DNA from: Balneolales bacterium
Lineage (GTDB): Bacteria; Bacteroidota; Rhodothermia; Balneolales; Natronogracilivirgulaceae
Direction of reading: 5' to 3'
Assembly (NCBI GenBank): GCA_007127695.1
Contig: SKYW01000230.1
Location: 1 to 16,117 of the forward strand
Length of the DNA stretch: 16,117 nucleotides
The notes beneath the pieces are model-generated. The model had not been told where the DNA came from. It did not search any database and saw nothing but the letters and a program-made list of their open reading frames with translations. Positions 1-8,500 of this stretch are shown piece after piece. A program made the position numbers and the translations under genes. The number at the start of each line of letters is the position of its first letter. Position 1 is the first letter of the stretch.

Positions 1-242
1 CGGAAGATCCGCGCCAGGCCATCGTATCGATTAAAACGGACAGGCAAACACCGTATGAGATCTATATCGACATGCTTGACGAGGTGATCGGTGCCTATCG
101 TCAACTCAGGGATGAGGCAACCATGAGGGAATTCGGAATTCCCTACCGGCAGTACCAGGCACGTGTGAGCCGGGAGGACAACGTCATCCGTGAAATGTAT
201 CCACAAAATATCTCACTGGCTGAGCCGGATCCGGGATCCTAA
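1..242 (+). CDS. exbD: ExbD/TolR-family biopolymer transport protein, 3' end only
   Basis: An open frame enters the window at base 3 (first full codon GAA) and ends at TAA 240-242, giving 79 C-terminal residues. They read as the periplasmic part of an ExbD/TolR protein: a stretch like AIVSIKTDRQTPYEIYIDML followed by DEVIGAYRQLRDE, the usual strand-helix pattern in which ExbD proteins handle 'functional dyad' interactions with TonB-like partners. The tail (AEPDPGS) is Pro/Gly-rich and probably disordered. The N-terminal membrane helix and its Asp lie outside the window. A second exbD begins 18 nt downstream, and tandem exbD genes after exbB are common in Bacteroidota, so this is most likely the middle gene of an exbB-exbD-exbD operon. 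The family call rests on the fold pattern and on the neighbour; function as part of a proton-driven motor is inferred from the family. Confidence 0.72.
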   Translation, partial: EDPRQAIVSIKTDRQTPYEIYIDMLDEVIGAYRQLRDEATMREFGIPYRQYQARVSREDNVIREMYPQNISLAEPDPGS

Positions 243-260
243 AATTATCCTGATATTGTT

Positions 261-719
261 ATGTCAAAATTTCAGAAAAAACAGGCCAACACCAAGCAGC
301 AGGTTCCAACAGCTGCCATGCCGGACATCATCTTCATGTTGCTTATTTTCTTCATGGTGGTTACGGTATTGCGCGAAGTGGAGTTGCAGGTCCGGGTCGA
401 CTTTACGCGCGCCGATAACATCGAAAAAATCGAGCAGAAGCGTCTGGTCAGCTATGTCTATATCGGACCTGAAATCCTTGGTGGCGGACGATACGGTGAT
501 ACCCGTGTCCAGATTGATGATGCCCTTGTCGACGACATCTACGCCATTCGCCGGCTCATGTACGATAAACTGATGGAAGAGCCTCGCCTTATCGTATCAT
601 TGCGTGTGGACCAGAAATCCGAGATGGGAATCGTAAGTGATGTACAGGAGGAACTCCGGGAAGCCGGAACCCTGCGCATCAACTACTCCACTCTGAGAGG
701 CGCCCAGGCACCCATGTAA
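261..719 (+). CDS. exbD: ExbD/TolR-family biopolymer transport protein (second of a tandem pair)
   Basis: This 152-residue protein has the standard ExbD layout: a short basic, Gln-rich cytoplasmic N-terminus (residues 1-15), one membrane helix at about 22-40, and a periplasmic domain to the end. The motif PTAAMPDIIFMLLIFFMV contains Asp22, which aligns with the proton-carrying Asp of E. coli ExbD/TolR. The family forms an inner-membrane stator with ExbB pentamers and passes proton-motive energy to TonB-like proteins acting on the outer membrane. The periplasmic part ends with IVSDVQEELREAGTLRINYS, the usual final helix and strand. The ATG at 261 follows the preceding exbD stop by 18 nt, so the two are co-transcribed. 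A strong intrinsic terminator at 791-827 ends this operon. The two ExbD copies may form a heterodimer; that is inference. Confidence 0.9.
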   Translation: MSKFQKKQANTKQQVPTAAMPDIIFMLLIFFMVVTVLREVELQVRVDFTRADNIEKIEQKRLVSYVYIGPEILGGGRYGDTRVQIDDALVDDIYAIRRLMYDKLMEEPRLIVSLRVDQKSEMGIVSDVQEELREAGTLRINYSTLRGAQAPM

Positions 720-790
720 AGCACAACCCGTGCTGTGCATGGATATGATCCTGCTGCCTGGATCGTCGCATCTACCTATGTTGTTATTCT

Positions 791-827
791 AAAAGGCAAT
801 CCGGCCCGTCCCGGATTGCCTTTTTTT
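791..827 (+). terminator. Intrinsic terminator after the exbD operon
   Basis: A perfect inverted repeat pairs AAAAGGCAATCCGG (791-804) with CCGGATTGCCTTTT (811-824) around a 6-nt loop, and a run of seven T begins at 821. Because A-runs also precede the stem, it could act in both directions, but no minus-strand gene ends here. It separates the exbD operon from thiL. Confidence 0.9.
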
Positions 828-873
828 CTGCACTCTTAATCATCCCATTACTCATTCCCTGTTCCCGGAGACC

Positions 874-1911
874 ATGTTGAAAGAAGATTCTGACAAAACC
901 ATATCCAGCGTCGGACGCGCCGGTCTGATCCGCCATATCGCAGGAGTGTCCGCATACCGCTCAGAGCGCGTTGAACACGGTATCGGAGATGACGCCGCAG
1001 TGCTGCATGCAAATGAATCCAAATATGGCCTGCTTTCCAGTGAAACCCTGGTCGAAGGAGTGGAGTTCGACCTCTCCTTCATGCCGTTTCATCAGGTCGG
1101 AGCCAAAGCTGTTACAGCGGGCGTAAGCGATATCTATGCGATGAATGGTCAGCCACACGCCGTTCTCATCAACCTGGGGGTGCCTAACAGGATCACCCGG
1201 GACATGATCGATGAACTGTACAAGGGCATTGCCATGGCCTGCTCCGATTACGGATGCCAGCTGTCCGGCGGAGACCTCACCGGGTCGCATAACGCGATGA
1301 TCATCTCGGTCACCGCCTATGGTGACGTGGAAAAAGAAAAGATTATTTACAACAGCGGAGCAAAAGTTGACGATGCCGTTTGTGTTACAGGGGATCTGGG
1401 CAGCGCACTTGCCGGTCTCAAGGTGCTCCTGCGGGAGAAACGGCACTGGGAGGAGTCGGAAGATCCGGTCATGCAGCCTGATCTGACGGAATGGGACTAC
1501 ATAGTGAAACGACAGCTGGTACCCATTGCCCGGAGAGATATGATTTCCCTGTTCCGGCAAAATGAGATCCGGCCGACATCCATGATCGACGTCAGCCAGG
1601 GACTGCTGCACGACCTGCAGCGGGTCCTGACAAGCTCACAAAAAGGAGCCTACCTGTATCAATCTGCGCTTCCCATTGACTTGCAGACACGAAAAGTCGC
1701 CGATGAAATGCAAGAGGACGTCGACAAATATGCCCTGTACGGAGGGGAGGATTTTGAACTGCTCTTCACCCTTCCGGAAAAAGACGCCGGCAGGCTGGCA
1801 GAGCTGAGCCGCGAATTTTCCGTCATCGGGAAAATAACCGGGAAACCAGGCCAGGTAGAAATGCAGACAGCCGAAGGTGATGTGATCGTGTTTGGTGATG
1901 AAACCGGCTGA
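874..1911 (+). CDS. thiL: Thiamine-monophosphate kinase
   Basis: ThiL phosphorylates thiamine monophosphate with ATP to make thiamine diphosphate, the cofactor needed by the 2-oxoglutarate dehydrogenase encoded further along. The 345-residue length fits the family (about 320-350). Recognisable segments, in order, are GIGDDAAVL (36-44; metal/ATP-binding acidic pair), LVEGVEFDL (59-67), VSDIYAMNG (84-92), GGDLTGS (132-138), VTGDLGSALAGL (171-182), SMIDVSQGLLHDL (236-248) and ALYGGEDFELLF (287-298). Three positions depart from the consensus I know: Glu57 replaces Asp in the usual TDxLVEGVHF, Glu64 replaces His in the same motif, and Gln242 replaces Asp in DISDGL. The overall sequence still resembles Bacteroidota ThiL closely. 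The ATG is preceded by GGAG at 867-870, with short spacing. ftsH begins 28 nt after the stop, so the pair is probably one transcript. Confidence 0.9.
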   Translation: MLKEDSDKTISSVGRAGLIRHIAGVSAYRSERVEHGIGDDAAVLHANESKYGLLSSETLVEGVEFDLSFMPFHQVGAKAVTAGVSDIYAMNGQPHAVLINLGVPNRITRDMIDELYKGIAMACSDYGCQLSGGDLTGSHNAMIISVTAYGDVEKEKIIYNSGAKVDDAVCVTGDLGSALAGLKVLLREKRHWEESEDPVMQPDLTEWDYIVKRQLVPIARRDMISLFRQNEIRPTSMIDVSQGLLHDLQRVLTSSQKGAYLYQSALPIDLQTRKVADEMQEDVDKYALYGGEDFELLFTLPEKDAGRLAELSREFSVIGKITGKPGQVEMQTAEGDVIVFGDETG

Positions 1912-1922
1912 TAAAGGAAATA

Positions 1923-1943
1923 ATGCGTATCTTTGATTTATGA
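1923..1943 (+). promoter_or_regulatory. Possible 6-codon leader ORF coupled to ftsH
   Basis: Between thiL and ftsH, the purine-rich AAAGGA (1913-1918) sits 4 nt before an ATG at 1923. This opens a frame reading MRIFDL and stops at TGA 1941-1943, so its stop overlaps the ftsH ATG (1940-1942) as ATGA. ftsH itself has no purine-rich site at normal spacing (CTTTGATTT precedes it). A ribosome finishing the mini-ORF could therefore re-initiate at ftsH. No expression evidence exists and so short a frame can arise by chance. Confidence 0.3.
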
Positions 1944-4015
1944 CAAATAAAAAAGACTCTTCTACGGATACGTACGAACCAAGGAAAAAAGAAGAGAGGA
2001 ATCCGCGCTTCCCCATCTGGATTTACCTGGTCCTTTTTCTGGTGCTCCTTGCCATCCCGTACCTGTCTGTTTTTCCTGACGGCACCAAGGATCTGGCATA
2101 CAGTGAGTTCCTGAACCACGTGCGTAAAGGCCACGTGGAGAAAATTACAATCATCGACGGAAAAACCATTGAAGGTTTCTTCCTGGATGATGCCGTAAAA
2201 GAAGGACATGTGACATTTGAAGACCCTGCTTCCGGTCGACGCTGGTTTGAAAGCGCAGACGAGGAAGTGGCACCCACTTACCCGTTCCGCCTGACCATGA
2301 TCGAGGGCGATGATATTCGTCCCCTGCTTGATGAATACAATGTTGCCTACGACGCCCGTATCAGTGGCAACTGGTTCAGCAATGTTTTCATCTGGTTTAT
2401 CCCGCTGATGCTTATTATCGCATTCTGGATTTTCATTTTCCGCCGTATGAATCCCGGCTCCCAATTGATGAACATTGGCAAGAACAAGGCTTCACTCTAT
2501 GACCGCCAAAGCGAGCACAAGATTACTTTCAAGGATGTTGCCGGACTCGAGGAGGCGAAGGAAGAGGTAGAGGAGGTCGTTGCTTTCCTTAAGGATCCAA
2601 AGAAATTTACCCGTCTGGGCGGGAACATTCCAAAGGGCGTGCTTCTGGTCGGTCCGCCAGGCACAGGAAAAACAATGCTGGGCAAGGCTACTGCCGGTGA
2701 AGCGGATGTGCCATTCTTCAGCCTGAGCGGATCGGACTTTGTGGAGATGTTTGTCGGTGTCGGCGCATCCCGTGTGCGGGATCTGTTCAAACAGGCCAAG
2801 GAAAAAGCGCCATGCATCATTTTTATCGATGAGATTGACGCGATCGGAAGAAGCAGGGGCAAAAATCAGGTCACCGGAGCCAATGATGAACGTGAAAACA
2901 CCCTGAACCAGCTCCTGTCCGAGATGGATGGATTCAATACGGAAAAGGGAGTCATCATCATGGCAGCGACCAACCGTCCCGATGTGCTGGATTCCGCACT
3001 GATGCGTCCGGGCAGATTCGATCGCCAGATCCTGATCGACAAGCCGGATCTGAAAGGCAGGGTGGAAGTACTCCAGGTGCACACCAAAAAACTGAAGGTT
3101 TCCGACAACGTGAACCTGCAGCTGCTGGCCTCCCAGACGCCGGGATTTGCGGGTGCCGAACTGGCCAATATGTGCAATGAGGCGGCACTGCTCGCATCCA
3201 GAAGAAACAAGGAAGCCGTTGAGATGATCGACTTTCAGGATGCCATCGAACGGGTCGTGGCCGGACTTGAAAAGAAGAACAAGATCATCAGTCCGAATGA
3301 GCGGCAGATCATTGCCTATCACGAAGCGGGACACGCCGTCGTCGGATGGTATCTGGAACATACCGACCCGGTGATGAAAGTGAGCATTGTTCCAAGAGGT
3401 TTTGCCGCACTTGGATACACCCTCCAGACGCCGCTTGAAGACCGTTTCCTGATGACGACCGAGGAGCTGGATGACAAGATATGTGCACTGCTTGGCGGAC
3501 GCGTCTCGGAGGAGATCATCTTTGGAAAGATATCGACCGGAGCGAGAAACGATCTGGAGCGCATATCGCGGCTGGCATATGCCATGGTGACGGAATACGG
3601 TATGAGCGAAGAGCTTGGCTACATATCCTATCAGGATCCGTCCGAAGAGGGCGGCTTCGGTTTCCAGAAAAAGTACTCGGAACACACAGCGGAGCGGATT
3701 GATGAAGCTGTTCAGACCATTATCAGAAGAAATACCGAACGCACAAAGAGGCTGCTGACTGAGAAAAAGGATAAACTGGTGGCTCTGTCCAAGATGCTTC
3801 TGGAAAAGGAAATTCTTGGTTCTTATGACTTGATCGGGCTTCTGGGCGAGCGTCCTTACGGCAACTATCCCGTTTGTTTACCCTCCGCTGAGGCAAGGAA
3901 TCGGGAGGTTGATTCGTTACATGATGCGGAAGATGAAGCGATAAAGGAAGAGGATGAAGCGATAAAGGAAACAGATGAAAACAAAGTAAAAAGCGTGGGA
4001 AGAACTGCTGTGTGA
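1940..4015 (+). CDS. ftsH: ATP-dependent zinc metalloprotease FtsH
   Basis: FtsH is a membrane-anchored hexameric AAA+ protease that degrades misfolded membrane proteins and short-lived regulators. The 691-residue protein shows every expected part: a basic cytoplasmic N-terminus, membrane helix 1 (about 26-45), a periplasmic domain (about 47-145), membrane helix 2 (about 148-167), Walker A GPPGTGKT (238-245), pore segment EMFVGVG (269-275), Walker B IIFIDEID (293-300), second region of homology with arginine fingers in RPGRFDR (356-362), and the zinc-protease motif HEAGH (461-465; His461, Glu462, His465). Asp538 in TGARNDLE is the likely third zinc ligand. A C-terminal tail after about residue 650 is highly charged and contains a tandem 7-residue repeat. 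The start is the first ATG of the frame and overlaps the stop of a possible leader ORF. It follows thiL by 28 nt; a link between the two functions is not evident. Confidence 0.97.
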   Translation: MTNKKDSSTDTYEPRKKEERNPRFPIWIYLVLFLVLLAIPYLSVFPDGTKDLAYSEFLNHVRKGHVEKITIIDGKTIEGFFLDDAVKEGHVTFEDPASGRRWFESADEEVAPTYPFRLTMIEGDDIRPLLDEYNVAYDARISGNWFSNVFIWFIPLMLIIAFWIFIFRRMNPGSQLMNIGKNKASLYDRQSEHKITFKDVAGLEEAKEEVEEVVAFLKDPKKFTRLGGNIPKGVLLVGPPGTGKTMLGKATAGEADVPFFSLSGSDFVEMFVGVGASRVRDLFKQAKEKAPCIIFIDEIDAIGRSRGKNQVTGANDERENTLNQLLSEMDGFNTEKGVIIMAATNRPDVLDSALMRPGRFDRQILIDKPDLKGRVEVLQVHTKKLKVSDNVNLQLLASQTPGFAGAELANMCNEAALLASRRNKEAVEMIDFQDAIERVVAGLEKKNKIISPNERQIIAYHEAGHAVVGWYLEHTDPVMKVSIVPRGFAALGYTLQTPLEDRFLMTTEELDDKICALLGGRVSEEIIFGKISTGARNDLERISRLAYAMVTEYGMSEELGYISYQDPSEEGGFGFQKKYSEHTAERIDEAVQTIIRRNTERTKRLLTEKKDKLVALSKMLLEKEILGSYDLIGLLGERPYGNYPVCLPSAEARNREVDSLHDAEDEAIKEEDEAIKETDENKVKSVGRTAV
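3932..3970 (+). repeat. 21-bp in-frame tandem duplication in the ftsH 3' end
   Basis: The 18-mer GATGAAGCGATAAAGGAA occurs at 3932-3949 and again at 3953-3970, giving a 21-bp period. In the ftsH frame this encodes EDEAIKE twice in a row in the acidic C-terminal tail. Identity at the DNA level suggests a recent duplication, probably by slippage. Confidence 0.9.
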
Positions 4016-4111
4016 GTTTTTTCTGCCGGATTTATTTTCCCAAGGAACCTTTTCCGGCTTCCTGAATGTTGACGTATTTCCGATAACAAAAATCAATCTT
4101 CTCAGCAAACT

Positions 4112-4531
4112 GTGATATACGTCACCCGAAAAGAGCACTTCACTGCAGCCCACCGGCTCCATAATCCGGATAAGAGCCCGGAGTGGAACCAGGCCACATT
4201 CGGACCCTGTAACCATCCGAACTGGCACGGGCACAACTACGAGATCGAAGTGACTGTTGCGGGTGAACCCGATCCTGAGACGGGTTATGTTGTAGACCTC
4301 GGAAAACTGAAGCTTGTGATCCGTGATCGCATCCTCTTAAAATGCGACCATAAAAACCTGAATCTGGACGTGGATTTTCTGCATGGGGTCATTCCTTCGG
4401 CGGAAAATCTCGCAAAATCCTTTTTTCATGAACTTCGGGATGATGTGGCGTCCATCTGCAAAAATGGAACACTGCACTCTGTCAAGTTGTTTGAAACAGA
4501 GCGAAACATAGCTGAATACCGGGAAGATTAA
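4112..4531 (+). CDS. 6-pyruvoyl-tetrahydropterin synthase family protein (PTPS-II type, COG0720)
   Basis: COG0720 enzymes act on dihydroneopterin triphosphate. This 139-residue protein has the zinc ligands His14 (TAAHRL), His39 and His41 (WHGHNY), and a candidate catalytic Cys33. The spacing Cys-x5-His-Gly-His (CNHPNWHGH, 33-41) matches the PTPS-II/eukaryotic PTPS pattern rather than QueD, which has Cys-x3-His-Gly-His. Other family landmarks are GYVVDLGKLK (58-67), CDHKNLN (78-84) with Asp79-His80, PSAENLA (95-101) and Glu128 in KLFETE, the usual pterin anchor. The start is GTG; no ATG is available upstream in frame and no clear Shine-Dalgarno site is seen. folE2 follows after 23 nt. I infer 6-pyruvoyl-tetrahydropterin synthesis from the spacing and neighbour; a queuosine QueD role is the main alternative. 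Confidence 0.87.
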   Translation: MIYVTRKEHFTAAHRLHNPDKSPEWNQATFGPCNHPNWHGHNYEIEVTVAGEPDPETGYVVDLGKLKLVIRDRILLKCDHKNLNLDVDFLHGVIPSAENLAKSFFHELRDDVASICKNGTLHSVKLFETERNIAEYRED

Positions 4532-4554
4532 CTCATCCATTTCTATCACGACCA

Positions 4555-5454
4555 ATGATTACCTCGACTCTCAAACGATTTTACGATCCGACCTTTACTG
4601 TAACTGACGCTTACAAAAATACATTGCCCGATCTGCAGAACGGACCGGCTTCTCTTATCGAGGGTGCCAACGTACCTATTCAGCAGGTGGGTATTTCCAA
4701 CTTCCGTCTGCCTTTGAAGTATGCAACACGTAATGGCGAAATACTCGCACTTGAAACTTCCGTGGACGGCTATGTGAGCCTGGATGCCGGAAAGAAAGGG
4801 ATCAATATGAGCCGGATCATCCGCACGTTCTATGAATTCAAGGATGAGGTCATGTCACAGGAGGTGCTGGAGTATATCTTGCGGGCTTACCGTGACAATC
4901 TCAAAAGCAAGGAGAGTTACCTGAGACTCCATGTGAACTTCCCGATGATGCAGCAAAGCCTTCGCTCCGACCTTAGCGGTTATCAGTATTATCCGCTCTC
5001 TTTTGAGGGCCACATGGATGAGAACGGACGCATGCGCATGTTCATGCACATTGATTTTGAATACAGCAGCGCTTGCCCTTGCTCTTTTGAACTTGCCGAG
5101 CACGCCCGGAACACACGCGATGTTGCCGCCATCTCACACAGTCAGCGCAGCGTCACCAATGTAACAGTGGAGTGCACCTCGTTCCTCGAGCCCGAGTCAT
5201 TGATTGAACTCCTTCGGAATGCCCTGAAAACCGAAACGCAGGTGATGGTCAAACGTGAGGACGAGCAGGCCTTTGCCGAGATGAACGGGGCTTATCAGAA
5301 GTTTGTCGAGGATGCGGCCCGCCTGATCTACGATCACCTGAACCGCGTACCGGAGGTGCGGGACTTCGTAGTCCGCTGCAATCATATGGAAAGCCTCCAC
5401 AGCCACGATGCCATCAGCCGCATCTGCAAAGGTGTGCCAGGCGGACTGCGCTGA
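4555..5454 (+). CDS. folE2: GTP cyclohydrolase I, FolE2 type (GCYH-IB)
   Basis: FolE2 converts GTP to 7,8-dihydroneopterin triphosphate, the first step of folate, biopterin and queuosine synthesis, and can use metals other than zinc. The protein is 299 residues, normal for GCYH-IB. Diagnostic segments are IQQVGISNFRLPLKY (42-56), SLDAGKKGINMSRI (75-88), SACPCSFELAEH (172-183) with the metal/catalytic cysteine motif CPCS, HSQRS (195-199; HNQRS in many members) and CNHMESLHSHDA (275-286). The gene begins 23 nt after the PTPS-type gene and probably shares its transcript, so product and substrate match directly: FolE2 makes what the neighbour uses. It is convergent with the kgd-type gene; I see no clear intrinsic terminator in the 89 nt between them. 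Confidence 0.95.
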   Translation: MITSTLKRFYDPTFTVTDAYKNTLPDLQNGPASLIEGANVPIQQVGISNFRLPLKYATRNGEILALETSVDGYVSLDAGKKGINMSRIIRTFYEFKDEVMSQEVLEYILRAYRDNLKSKESYLRLHVNFPMMQQSLRSDLSGYQYYPLSFEGHMDENGRMRMFMHIDFEYSSACPCSFELAEHARNTRDVAAISHSQRSVTNVTVECTSFLEPESLIELLRNALKTETQVMVKREDEQAFAEMNGAYQKFVEDAARLIYDHLNRVPEVRDFVVRCNHMESLHSHDAISRICKGVPGGLR

Positions 5455-5543
5455 TCAGCAGCCGCAACCACCCCGCAGCCATCCGGCTTGTCGTCTTAGG
5501 AAATCGCTATTCATACGACGTTACAGGTATTGATTGTCAGGTA

Positions 5544-8500
5544 CTATTCGCCTAGCGCTTCGCGGACCAGCAACTCCTGCTCTGCGGTATGAATTTGAGT
5601 AGAACCGGTCGCCGGTGAGGCTGATGCCACACGTCCGGCATATTCCAGCTTCATGCCATCACCGAGAAGCTCATTTAAACGCGGCTGGACGAAGCTCCAT
5701 CCACCCATGTTTTTAGGTTCTTCCTGACACCAGACCACGGATTCAACGTTACCATATTTGCCGAGGATCTTTTTAAGGCTTTCATCGGCAAACGGATAGA
5801 ACTGTTCCATCCGTGCAACAGCCACGTCCTTCCGTTCCTCTTTTTCACGAAGGGCCAGCAGATCGTAAACGACTTTGCCGGAACAGAATACGAGGCGCTT
5901 GACGGAGGATGCATCGGTGATCGCATCATCATCCAGCACTTCATGGAACGAGTCCCTGGCCAACTCTTCGATGCTGCTCACTACCTTTGTATGCCGCAGC
6001 AGGCTTTTGGGCGTCATGATCACGAGCGGCTTCTTGGCGATACGCAAGGCCTGTCTGCGCAAAATATGGTAGAACTGCGCCGGCGTAGTGCAATTGACCA
6101 CCTGCAGATTGTTGTCGGCACAAAGCTGCAGGAAACGTTCCAGGCGGGCGGATGAGTGCTCTGGTCCCTGTCCCTCATATCCATGCGGCAGAAGCAGGAC
6201 AACCCCGCTGGTCTGTCGCCATTTGGACTCACTGGCAGCAATATACTGGTCAATGATGATCTGTGCACCGTTGCCGAAATCACCGAACTGCGCCTCCCAG
6301 AGCACCAGGGTTTCTGGACGCAGGCTGCTGTAACCGAACTCGAATCCAACTACGGCAAACTCGCTCAGAAGACTGTTGTATATCTTGAACGTAGCCTGCC
6401 CCTCCTTAAGATTGTTCAGGGGAACGAAGACCTGATCTTTTTCGGTGCCATGCAGTACCGCGTGCCGGTGTGAAAAGGTCCCGCGCTCGGAATCCTGTCC
6501 GGTCAGCCGAACCGGATGTTTTTCGACAAGCAGACTGCCGAAAGCCAGCGCTTCTGCAAAACCCCAGTCGATTTTTTTCTGGTTCTTTTCAACGATTTCA
6601 CTTCGTTTGGCCAGGATCCGAAGCAGTTTCGGATTACCGTCAAAGTCCGGTGGAAGGGTGTTGAGGTTTCGGCCGATCTCCTTGAGTTTGTCCAGATCAT
6701 AGGACGTATCCGGCATGTGTTTGGCCCACTCCTTCTGCGTCAAATCCTTGCGTTTGAGATGCTCTTCGGTCAGTTGCCCGATACTGCCGGCTTTCCGGGC
6801 ATCCTTGAATGCGGCCTCAAGCAACTCGTCAAATTCGTCGAAGATTTGCTGGACTTCCTTCTTGGTCAATTCGTCCCGCTCCACCAGCTGACGGGTGAAC
6901 CGTTCACGCACGCTTGGATGATCATGGATTTCCTTGTAGAGTCCGGGCTGCGTAAATGCCGGTTCATCGCCTTCATTGTGACCGTGCTTTCTATAGCAGA
7001 TCAGGTCAATAACCACATCCTTGCCGAATTTCTGGCGGTAATCGAGCGCCAGTTTGATGCTTTGGATGGCTGCTTCGGGCTCATCGCCATTAACGTGGAA
7101 AATGGGTGCCAAAATCATTTTGGCCAGGTCTGAAGCGTATTCTGTGGAACGTCCGTCCCTGGGAAGTGTCGTAAATCCGATCTGGTTGTTGATGATAAGG
7201 TGTATCGTGCCACCGGTGGAATAGCCCTCGAGCTGCGACATGTTGAGCGTTTCGGCAACAACGCCCTGACCGGCAAAGGCCGCATCCCCATGGATCAGCA
7301 GCGGCACCACTTTTTCCGGTGCTTTCTTTTTGCCGACCTTGTCCTGAAGCGCCCTCGCGGCGCCTTCGACCACCGGATTGACCGACTCCAGGTGGCTGGG
7401 GTTGGGCATCAGCAGCATGTTGATTTCCTTGCCATCACTGGTTTTGTGCACCGCCGTGGTGCCAAGGTGGTATTTCACGTCGCCGGTACCCATGGCACTT
7501 TCGGGGTCGATGTTCCCTTCAAATTCTGCAAAGACCTTCTTGTAGGATTTGCCCATGGTGTTCACAAGCACATTCAATCGCCCGCGGTGCGCCATGCCCA
7601 GTACAACATCGCTGACATCGTAACTGCCCGCTCGTTCCAGCAGATAATCGAGCATCGGGATGACGCTATCTGCCCCTTCAAGGGAGAAGCGCTTGTGACC
7701 GATGTATTTTTTGTGGAGAAACTCTTCGAAAGCGCTGGCCTGATTCAGTTTGCGCAGGATGCGACGCTTTTCTTCCTTGGTAAGTTCCGGATCGTTCACG
7801 CAAGATTCCATAGTATCCCGCAGCCAGGAACGCTCTTCAACCTCCAGTATGTGCGTATACTCGGCACCGATGTACCCGCAATAGGTCTTGCGCAGGATAT
7901 CGATGATGTTGCGCAGGGAAGTAACCTGATCCGATCCGCCGAGGTAGGGCACATAGAACTTGCGGTCCAGGTCCCACATGGTAAGGCCATGGTAATGGAA
8001 ATCAAGTTCAGGATTGTAGCCGGTGCCGTACTGCAGCGGATTCAACTCGGCCATGACGTGTCCGTGCCGGCGGTACCGGTCCACAAGCCGGCTGACAGCC
8101 ACTGCTTTTTTATCCGACTCGACCCGGTCCGAACCACCGTCAAGAAAACCGGTGTAATGGTCCTCGCCGAACGGGATGGGCTCGTAGGGTATGTTCAGTT
8201 CTTCAAAAATGGACTCAAAGAAATCTGTCGGGCCGGCCAGGAACTCCTGTATGCGGGCCAGGAAAGATCCCGATTCGGCGCCCTGGATGATGCGATGGTC
8301 GTAGGTGCAGGTCACGTTCATGACCATGCTGATACCCAGGTGGCTCAGCAGTTCCTGCGACATCGACTGGAACTCGGCGGGATAGTTCATGGCCCCGGTG
8401 GCGATAATGGCACCCTGCCCTTTCATCAATCTCGGCATGGATGATACCGTACCGATCGTACCCGGATTGGTGATGGTAATGGTCGTGTCCTGGAAGTCGC

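Noticed and set aside
2492..3685. 397-codon minus-strand ORF antisense to ftsH
   Set aside because: Fully covered by the conserved AAA and protease domains of ftsH; no recognisable motif.
4025..4058. Interrupted inverted repeat GCCGGA...TCCGGC after ftsH
   Set aside because: Stem is short with large internal loops and no T-run follows, so I do not call a terminator.
7200..8444. 414-codon plus-strand ORF antisense to kgd
   Set aside because: It lies wholly inside the kgd-type gene, which is a clear family member; the translation shows no domain and is a codon-bias shadow.
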